Below, piece by piece: positions 55,994-64,000 of a stretch of 64,000 bases of DNA. The position numbers were made by a program, and so were the translations under genes. Position 1 is the stretch's first letter; every line of letters starts with the position of its first letter. The notes below the pieces were generated by a model. That model did not search any database. It was given only the letters and a program-made list of their open reading frames with translations, and was not told the origin of the DNA. The DNA is from Gyrodactylus bullatarudis. Taxonomy: Eukaryota; Platyhelminthes; Monogenea; Gyrodactylidea; Gyrodactylidae. Location: contig SSNU01000127.1 in assembly GCA_012064415.1 (NCBI GenBank), positions 513,152 to 577,151 on the forward strand, given 5' to 3'.

Positions 55994-57008
55994 ATGCCTA
56001 GGAACAAATACCCTGATAGTGTCCGTGCGAAGGTTTTGGAAATTTATTCAAACAAAGAAGATTGGTTCTCTTACATAAAATTGATATAAATCCCATATGC
56101 TACTGCTTATAAGTGGATAAGATCTGGTAGACCAATTCAACTGAAAAGAGGTGGAGCCAAAAATATCAAGAAATCAAATATTATAATTCAAAATCTGATC
56201 AGTTATATTGAAAACTTCCCTCAAACAACTCTTCAAGAATGTGTTGAACATATTCTTCAAACATTCGAGGTATCTGTCACTCCCCAAACTATCAAGAACT
56301 GGTTGGATGGCGCTCTAATCTCATTGAAAATCACTAAAAGCGTTCCTAAGTCTATGAACTCGTTAGAAAATAAGGCCAAGAGGAGCGAATATTGCCGAAA
56401 AATACTTTAATGTGAGGCCTCTTCCACAGTTGTATGGATAGACGAAACAAATTTTAATTTATTTACTAAGAAGAAATTTGGTCGTTCAAAAATAGGAAAA
56501 AGATGTACTTTAATCAATCCTAGAGAGGTTCCAATATTCATTGCATCGGAGCAATTACCCATAATTTCCTTCTTACACTAGCATCAAGAAGAGGATCCTT
56601 TAAAATGGATCAATTTAACAATTGGATCACTGAACTCATTAATTTATGCCGTAATCAAGGAATCTTGCCTATTACAATTGTTTGCGACAATGCTCCGATT
56701 CATAATCGAATTGAGAACTTTCAATCAGAGGATGTTAATATACTTAGATTAGCTCCATATTCTTTCTTATTGAACCCGATAGAAAAAGCTTGGAGTTCAT
56801 TCAAAGAAAAGGTGAAAAACTTGTTAAGTCAAAAAATGCAGGGAGAACGGAGAGCTAAGTATCGCCGAATATCGAATGAGAATTCTGGAAGAAATTGTTT
56901 TAGAATCAAGAAATGTTTTAACCCCGAATAAGATTATTAAATACACTAATCATGTCAAAAAATACTATCCTGGATGTATTCAATCAGATGATTTAGTTGA
57001 ATTTTAAA
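55994..57008 (+). pseudogene. Broken Tc1/IS630-type DDE transposase
   Basis: Starts MPRNKYPDSVRAKVLEIYSN (helix-turn-helix region), then a second HTH-like part (TLQECVEHILQT...VSVTPQTIKNWL). Catalytic motifs: VVWIDETNFNLF (first D), TIVCDNAPIHNRI (second D), APYSFLLNPIEKAW (E), with 31 residues between second D and E. At least two in-frame stops (about 56086 and 56408) and two frame changes (about 56525 and 56845) break it, so it is dead. Terminal inverted repeats were not found. Confidence 0.8.
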
Positions 57009-58307
57009 TAAAAATCAAAAAAATTCTAAGTAAATTTCTTATTTTTCCTTTTGGCGTAGTAAACTTTGCTATTGAATTTATTTTTTATCTTCTTATCAGT
57101 CATTCTGAATGAAAGTTTTGCTTTTGAATTTCACTTACTTGACTTTTGATTTTATTTATTTTCCTACAGAATGGAAGTTGTAGAAGAGACAGTGTTAATG
57201 AATTTAATTTCTTTGTTATTGAAGTAGTTATTTATCCTTTTGATTTTCTTTTCTCTCTTGTTGGTCTTTAAAAGGTATAAAGAATATGTTAGAACTATGA
57301 ACACTCATTATTATTATATTACAGCTTTGATTCTACAGGACCTAATTAAAAATCACTAAAGATTTCTTTGCTGAAATTCATTCCTAATTCATTTTTCTGC
57401 CACAGAGCTTATTTTGACCAAAACTTTGAACCTCCATAACTTTCTTAAATATGCTAGAAAGATGATTTCATTTGCAAATTGAATTCTACTTGATGCTTAT
57501 TCAAATAAAAAAAAATAATAATTGTCATTAAGGAGAAAATTTTTACCAAAGACTTATCTATTATAATGTGTTATTTATTATAAGAGAAGTTAAAAAAACT
57601 AGTCATCTTCTAAACTATGAGAGATATCAAGCAGGTAATTATTTTATATTATCGTGCAACTACTTACAAGTATATACACAATTTTTCTTTCATTGGATTG
57701 AGATTAATCTATTAAAATTTTAAATCTGAATGATATTAATCTTTCGGAACTTGATAAAATTTATCGTATGTACAGGAAAATTTCAATAGTAAATTGACAT
57801 TTCTTAAATAATTTCTAATACAGTATGGTTTCTGTGACAAAACTCTTTTTTAAACATGATTCAGTAACCGAGCAACTTACCTCACTGAATTCCAATCTTT
57901 ACTACTTGCTTGTAAAAACTTTACAGACCTTTTTCCCAAACTTTCTTTAGGTACAACTTCTGACAATCTTAGCCAATAAATTTTCGGTAATTAGTTTAGC
58001 TCATTAAACTTTTTATTAACTCAAAAATATTTCTTCTCATCAGATCTGTGATCCAAATTAACGAAAATAAGAAACAAAATAGATTTCCCATCTGGCTTAT
58101 GAAAAAGTGGCAGAAGGTTAATTAATATGTAGTGATTCATCAAAGTCTGGTAACCAAAATCCTCAAAAATATTCTAATTTGAGAAAGAGCAAATTAGAAA
58201 ATTATAATTATGAACAAGATGTACAATTTAAAAATATATCTTTTTGTTTAAAGCCTCTGCATAGGAAAGGCATTATTGTCTTTTCAATTTGAAAAAATCA
58301 CGTTACT
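57009..58307. other. Intergenic spacer
   Basis: No supported gene. Around 57405-57500 the sequence (TTGAACCTCCATAACTTTC) resembles the interior of the piggyBac-like MITE at 17577-17802, suggesting a decayed copy. Confidence 0.4.
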
Positions 58308-58573
58308 ATGTCTGAAATTCCTAAATCTCTTTCAGGCTCCACTGATGGTGCTTCCGTGGACCTTGACGAGTTTCCAAATCCCATCGTAATGAAACAGCCA
58401 ATCTGCTGCATGCAGTTACGAAGAATATGAATGAGGCCTTCGATCGTTATGCCGCCATGATGACTGACATGAAATCGATGTTCGACAATAAAATTGCCGC
58501 TGCCCTTGCTGGAAACCCAGCCCAGAGAGATCACTCTCAACAAATACCTCCCCATAATGATATTCTGTTTTAA
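58308..58573 (+). pseudogene. Short GC-richer broken reading frame, possibly a retroelement gag N-terminus
   Basis: ATG at 58308 opens MSEIPKSLSGSTDGASVDLD; near 58380 a one-base frame change leads to a second frame (NETANLLHAVTKNMNEAFDR, then Ala/Met-rich helix) that ends TAA at 58571. Base composition is clearly richer in G+C than the flanks. Helical, gag-like residue pattern, no zinc finger. The assignment is a guess; it could also be a recent retrocopy of a host gene. Confidence 0.35.
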
Positions 58574-59009
58574 TCGATATCTATTGACTGAAAAGGGGCA
58601 AAATTTGAAAATCCCCTATAAGGTAATCTCAACTAAATCCCATTTAGATATTAGTTTAATTCCATTATCACCATATTATCATTATATGCTTTCTTTTGTA
58701 GCAGCAAAAAAGAGTTCAATCTGAATCCCTCTCTTCCCTCTGAAAATAAACAGTAAATACAATCAATGTTTGAATTCCCAATGATTTTTTATTATCAAAG
58801 CATAAAAATTTATAGTATTTTTTAAGGACGAATCTAAAAGATACACATATTTATTCAGAAAAACAGTTGTTAAATGGTGAAATAAGAGGTTTACTTTTTG
58901 CTGTATTTCTATGTTGATAAAGGATAAAATCGTAAGATAATACATGTATAATACTGTTATCTATTCATGTTGTAGAGAATCGAATCATGATGAACATTTG
59001 TCCCCTTGA

Positions 59010-59157
59010 ATGTAAACCAATCAGAGTCCACTTAGTAGTCAATTCTTATTGGTCATCTAACATCTGAACCAGAGATTGAAAGATTTGTAATTCATCAATG
59101 AAAATTTGAATATAAAGTGTTTTTCAGAAATTCACCAAGACATATTAAGATCCTTAG
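59010..59157 (+). promoter_or_regulatory. Promoter and 5' UTR exon of the mucin-like gene
   Basis: CCAAT at 59017, inverted CCAAT (ATTGG) at 59048, TATA box TATAAAG at 59111. A transcript starting about 25-30 bases after it would have a short first exon ending AG|GTAAGT at 59157; the next exon begins after TTTTTTCAG at 59290. Confidence 0.7.
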
Positions 59158-59290
59158 GTAAGTAATCTGAACTTTAATTCGATAAGATCTGTACTTTTTA
59201 ATTGATTAATCGAAAATTTAGTTTAATGACCTTGAATTTTTTTGTTAATGAATAAATTTCTTGAAAGTGTATAAAATATTTTTTTTCAGA

Positions 59291-61434
59291 ATGAATTGGA
59301 AATTTTGGCTAGTGTTCACAATACTGGTGAGTGAAAAATTGCTTACTTTATAGTTATTCTTTATACGGGGAGATGATGAAGGCTTGGAAACCGACACTGA
59401 GGAAGAGGATATGTCAACAATTCAATATCCGAACGATGCAACAACTGTGATATTCAGTAAAACAAGTAAGAAATTCTCATTTTTCTAATAAAAATAGACT
59501 CTGTCACTCCTCAGTCAGAATTAATTACTGATGCAGAGGAAGAAGAGATGTCTGATAAGGTCCCTCTAATTGAAGGAGGTGTTGAAGAAATTGAAATTCA
59601 GCCAAACGAAGCGGAAAAATTCCATGTTGAATATGATGGAGATTTTAATTTTTATGTTTCCGGTTCTGATGATCTTGAAGAGGACAGTGATGAAGAGCAG
59701 CGGGAGAGCGAGGAAATTAAGAAAGAGGATGACAAAGAAGAAGATTCAGAGCAGGAACCAGAGTCTGATGAAACTGATGTTCCCAGTACAACTGAGAGCA
59801 TAGAGATAAAAACATCATTACAGCCTGAAGAGGTTACAACTCAAAGAGTAACAGAGGAAATATCGCCCATTTCCCCTATCGAAAGAGAGGTTGAAAAGAA
59901 ACAGGGCGTTGGAATAAACACCGAATGTAAGCTAAAACTTGAAATCTTTTGAAATTATAAAAACGAAAACTATATCAATTACAGACACCAGTGAGGAACC
60001 AAGCTCAGTGGAATCTCTTGAACAAGACAGTACGTGATAATAATGTTAATTTAAATTTCAAGTTAACTTTCAATTGATCTATTATTAGAAAAGTTGAATT
60101 AATCGAAAAACTATTAAATGTCTTGTTCTTGTATCTTAACTGGTCCATTTTTGTCTGACTTTAAAATTAATAGAAAATACAATGATTTTTTTTCAGTTCA
60201 TACTCGTACAATTGATCATGGGAATAAGACCTCTGAAAGACTAACATCAGTCGAGGATGAAATCTCAACGGAATCAATAAAATCAGATGATGATAATTTG
60301 GGCGAAATTGTCACTGCCACAACGATTAATACATCTGAAGCTCCTACTACCACAACTACAACAACTGAAGCTCCTACGACCACAACTACGACAACTGAAG
60401 CTTCTACGACCACAACTACGACAACTGAAGCTCCTACTACAACAACTACAACAACTGAAGCTTCTACGACTACAACTACGACAACTGAAGCTCCACCTTC
60501 TTTAGAGGTCACTACCACCTTAACAACATCTACAAGATCAATTCTAAATACGATTGAGGAAGAAAATGGTTGGTTATTAAATAATTATCAACGGCTAATA
60601 AAATATTTTTGAAATTCGAATGAATTACCAATTTTAATGAATTAGCCCATGTTGATGATTAATATTACAAATGGATCCCATCGTGACTAATGCGAAAGAA
60701 AATCTCTGATCATTTAAGCATACATCTTTGGTAGACATATACGCGCGTTTATTTCTAAATGCTAGTCACGGTGGGATCCATTTGTAAGCTGTAAAATTCA
60801 TCATTAACACGGGCTAATTCATTACCAAATAAAACGTACCAGTAGGAAAATTGTAGGTAAACTATGTAATTATAAGTGCTGTACTACTATTACAATAAAT
60901 TCTTACATTTATGCAGAAGATCCTATAGTTATATTGGGCAAATCAAAGGTTGCTGATGAAGAAATCCATACAATCTCAACAACTGAAAAGTCAAAAGATT
61001 CAGTAATTGTTATATCCATTGACCAAACAAATTCGACAATATCAACAGTCCCTAGACCGTCAATCGTACCAGAATTAACAGAACAACATCCGTCAACAGA
61101 GAAAGCCAATAGAGAAATCGAAACAAGTGAGAGACCTGCCGATAAGATGCCGGAATATGAGGAATACGACTCTGATTATTATACGATGATGACAGATTGT
61201 GATCCATTGGACCCATCTAAGCCGTGTACTGCAGAAACTCCAGTCTTGCCACAATACCCATTGGTAGAGCAATATCCAACCGAGTCACCTTACTACAACA
61301 ATAACTATTATCCCAAAAATCAATATCATGAAGAGTTTAGTGAGTTTTACCGTATTTTAAACGTACAAGACACCAAGTTAGTAATTCCTTTTGAGTTGAA
61401 CCCAAAATTTGGTTTTCACATCATTTCTCAATAA
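59291..61434 (+). CDS. Secreted acidic, Thr-rich mucin-like protein, 503 aa
   Basis: Coding exons: 59291-59326, 59354-59465, 59498-59926, 59985-60029, 60197-60568, 60917-61434. First junction phase 0, the other four phase 1; total CDS 1512 nt. The signal peptide is split across the first two exons (MNWKFWLVFTIL, then LFFIRG). Mature part: very acidic (DDLEEDSDEEQRESEE), then a Thr-rich block with five copies of EA[P/S]TTTTTTT (60337-60486), then a Thr/Ser/Glu linker and a Pro/Tyr-rich end with one cysteine pair (CDPLDPSKPC). No globular domain is recognised. Ser/Thr density suggests O-glycosylation, as in cuticle, mucus or peritrophic mucins. The donor after exon 5 is GTTGGT, weaker than the rest but phase-consistent. 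Function is inferred from composition only. Confidence 0.82.
60337..60486 (+). repeat. 30-bp tandem repeat coding EA[P/S]TTTTTTT, five copies
   Basis: Five in-frame 30-bp units, starting GAAGCTCCTAC or GAAGCTTCTAC, differ by third-base and P/S codon changes (P,P,S,P,S). Typical mucin tandem repeat; likely length-variable between individuals. Confidence 0.93.
60635..60825. mobile_element. Small MITE in intron of the mucin-like gene
   Basis: TIRs of about 60 bp: TAATGAATTAGCCCATGTTG and TTACAAATGGATCCCATCGT at the left, inverse at the right (ATGGATCC, GGGCTAATTCATTA). Loop contains TGGTAGACATATACGCGC, shared with 21696-21713. Non-coding, 191 bp. Confidence 0.8.
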
Positions 61435-61852
61435 CAAAAGATAACCAAGTGTAAAAAATCCATGTGATAAAAATTTAGCTATTTTTTGAATCTTGAAAAG
61501 GTAATGAATTTCTACTTTATCTTAAAATTTAATCAGTTTTCAAAGAACAAAGTTGTAAATACTCACGAGTTATTGGAAAAATAACACCCAAAACAAATTT
61601 TCTTTAGAAAATAGCGAGTTTCTTTGAGCTTCTTGTAAAAATCGCTCTTGAAATCATTATTCTGTTAAATATAAAATCGATTTAGTATATGTTTATACAG
61701 GATTTCGGTATCCAAATAAACGTTGGGGTAGAATTTGACTGAAGTTTTAATAATAGTTTTTATCGGCTCATTATATTCATGTTCCTGGCTATTTGGTGGG
61801 AAAATTTGTGTTTTCTCTATAAAAAGTTGAGTTTAATCTTAATAATCTACAC
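61435..61852. other. 3' flank of the mucin-like gene
   Basis: Probably the 3' UTR and spacer. No perfect AATAAA is seen near the stop. Confidence 0.35.
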
Positions 61853-62539
61853 CTAGTTGATATGAGGATAGGAATTTATGATTTTAACAAAATTCTCATT
61901 TTTTCATAAAAAAATGGAATTTGATCAAGATTTTTTGGAATCGAGATCATGAGGTCCACTTTCACGATATGGAGAAAAAAAATTAAGAAAAAAAAGAATT
62001 TTAAGGAAATTACGGCAAATTTGAAATCCTAAAGTAGCGCTAAATTCCCATTTATTGAACTTTGAATTGAAAATTTTTGTTGATTTCAAAGTGAGAGAGT
62101 GATCTAAAATTGATTTTTAGGATCACAATAAGATAATAAACCGATTATCATCATAATAACGTGAATTATCAAAATTTCGTCGAGTTTCTAGTAGGGAAAT
62201 TGTCAAAAAATTCAATTTTGACACGATTATAGGGTGATTTTCAAGATCAGATTCAGCATATTTGATTTCTTTGACTAATTGTGACCCTAAAAAATCATTT
62301 TTTGATTGCTCTCCTAAAATTTTTCAACTCAAAGTTCAAAAAAATTGGGAATTTGGCGATTTCAAATTTGCCGTAATTTTCTTAAAAATTAATTTTTTTC
62401 TGAATTTTTCTCTCCATCTCGTGAATATGAGCCTCATGATCTCAATTCTAGAAAATCTCGATCAAATTCCATTTTTTGATGAAAAAATGAGTATTCTGTT
62501 AAAATCATAGATGTTAACTATTAGCTTCATATTAACTGG
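61853..62539. repeat. Family F foldback element, copy 3 (large)
   Basis: Left arm starts CTAGTTGATATGAGGATAGG, right arm ends CTTCATATTAACTGG. Arms of about 250 bp share the ATGAGG(T/C)CC, TTTCACGATA(T/C)GGAG and GAACTTTGA(A/G)TTGAAAATT blocks with copy 1 (9037-9759). No coding capacity. Confidence 0.82.
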
Positions 62540-64000
62540 TTTAGGAGAATTCTAGGTTTCTATTCGTCCTTTACGAGTGACATTAAAAAATAAATAAATT
62601 TCCATATTAAGAATCCAGAGTTTTTTTTCAAGAGATGAATGTGTTAATAAAACATCATGTGTTAACAAATTCTCTTGGAAACTTTTGGTAAATAAACTTA
62701 AATAATATAGACAAGTTCCAAATGCTATAGCATAACAACTTTAAAAAATACAAAGAAAATATTTACTCTCTTGATAAGAATGTATTGATTTCAATGGAGA
62801 GTTGAAACCTTAAATATTGAGTCATAATAATCTCTTCTCAAAGGATGGATTCAACTCCGATTATTTCAACTGCTCACTGAAAATTTGCTTTTATTTTTGA
62901 ATGAACGCACGAAGAAAAGAAGGCAGATATAAATTTATTCTACTTCTTCTAGCTGAAAAAAAGGATGAATCAATGAGAAAGTGATTATTTTTGAATCTTA
63001 TTTCTTATTCTTGAACCAAATAAAGTTTTCAAAAGGCAGGCAAGATGCACTTTGATATTTTTAGCAAAATAAATAATCTGGAAAATGATTTTAAAAAGGA
63101 TAGCGCCGCGGTAGATTTGAGATTCCGTAGGTGTTGGATGTGTATCAGCTGATCGACTCATCTTCTGTCTTACATTTTTTGTTTTAATTTCTTTGTGGTT
63201 CATAGAGGAGAAACAATTTGAAATCCACATATACTGATTACTTCACTTGATATCCTCCTTATGTTATAAAAAGAATTTTCTTAACGTTGAGAAATATCAG
63301 ATCAATTTAGAATTTCTTAGTTTTATTGAATCATGGTTACTTAAGCTTCTCATTTTTCTCAGATTTTTCCCTAGTTTTGATTTCTATGAAACTGGTCATT
63401 TGCTTTACCGAAGAACTCTGCAATTATTATAAAAATTGTATCTTTTGTTGAGAATGTAATATTTGTTTTGTTACTCGGGTTAACATCAAGGAATATACAT
63501 GAGAAATAGATTTCAGGAATTCAATTTTGGTAATATCGAAATCCCCCCGTTGTTTCGAGATTTTTTTCGAATTCTGAAGAACATTATTTCTAAAGTAGTG
63601 ACATAATAGAGCCAAAATTTCTTTTCTAAGCATCCAATAGCAAAATTGTTCTGCTTACAAGGGAACTTCCATATTCGTGATCAGAGTATTTTTCAGTTAT
63701 TTAAAAATTTGTTTTAAATAAATTCTTAGTTATAATTAACGGAGAATATTGATAATTTTATACGTGATAAGGGAAAAATCTCTGTGGGTTTAATTAACCG
63801 AATGTTTTAGAATAATAAAATAAAATATTTACTCATTTAGAAAATTACAGAAACAGTATATATCAACGCCAAATGAAGATTTCTTTAAGCATCATCAGTT
63901 TCAATATTTTTATAATGGTTCAAGTTAGACATTCATTGAAGATAATATATCTAAGTGGATTTTTGAACCTCAATATTTTATTCGTAATAAGATAATAGAA
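62540..64000. other. Intergenic, right end of the window
   Basis: No gene that I can support. A minus-strand open frame at 63230-62985 has a varied central part (MSRSADTHPTPTESQ) but no family signal, and splice boundaries are ambiguous. Confidence 0.35.

Noticed and set aside
60216..60518. Minus-strand Val-rich open frame
   Set aside because: It is the complement of the Thr repeat of the mucin-like gene.
62985..63230. 81-codon minus-strand open frame
   Set aside because: The central residues look varied, but there is no domain, no clear splice site and no promoter; not supported.
1..64000. tRNA, rRNA, CRISPR and bacterial operon signals
   Set aside because: None seen on either strand; the gene structure is eukaryotic throughout.

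Overview
The window is AT-rich metazoan genomic DNA, roughly 70% A+T by eye. Evidence for an animal genome: a 7-exon protocadherin-like gene, an MRL-family (Mig-10/RIAM/lamellipodin/Pico) adaptor gene, GT-AG introns, CCAAT/TATA promoters, and a dense population of animal transposable elements (a CsRn1-type Ty3/Gypsy element, a Penelope GIY-YIG relic, a LINE relic, MULE, hAT, piggyBac-like and Tc1/IS630 relics). No rRNA, tRNA, CRISPR or bacterial operon is visible. The phylum cannot be fixed from this window; a protostome is a guess. One assembly gap of N's lies at 24366-24761.

Layout. 1.2-16.2 kb (minus): protocadherin-like gene, 1055 aa, seven cadherin repeats, one TM segment, all six introns phase 0; its large introns carry a Penelope fragment and several MITEs. 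17-18 kb: LINE relic and a MITE. 19.3-23.7 kb (minus): two tandem, mutually homologous multi-exon genes that resemble a degenerate ubiquitin-specific-protease fold. 24-25.1 kb: long-TIR element containing the gap. 25.8-32.2 kb (minus): MRL adaptor with FPPPP motif, RA and PH domains. 34.2-37.8 kb (minus): SH3-containing exons that either belong to a separate gene or extend the MRL gene upstream. 38-41.5 kb: hairpin MITEs, a MULE relic with SWIM zinc finger, and one copy of a second interspersed coding repeat. 42.1-47.3 kb: a complete young Ty3/Gypsy element of the CsRn1 type (minus), inserted inside an older long-TIR MITE. 47.7-48.4 kb: hAT-like MITE. 48.4-55 kb: little coding, with candidate small exons at 51.5, 52.8 and 54.6 kb. 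56-57 kb: broken Tc1/IS630-type transposase. 58.3 kb: short GC-richer broken reading frame. 59.1-61.4 kb (plus): secreted, acidic, Thr-rich mucin-like gene of seven exons. 61.9-62.5 kb: a large foldback element whose relatives recur across the window.

Most notable: the retrotransposon has a canonical -1 slippery heptamer directly before the gag stop, followed at 6 nt by a sequence that folds as a textbook H-type pseudoknot; its gag starts inside the 5' LTR, so the primer-binding region lies within coding sequence. Other points: the nested MITE/LTR stack with both target duplications preserved, the tandem USP-like gene pair, and the possible SH3-MRL fusion.
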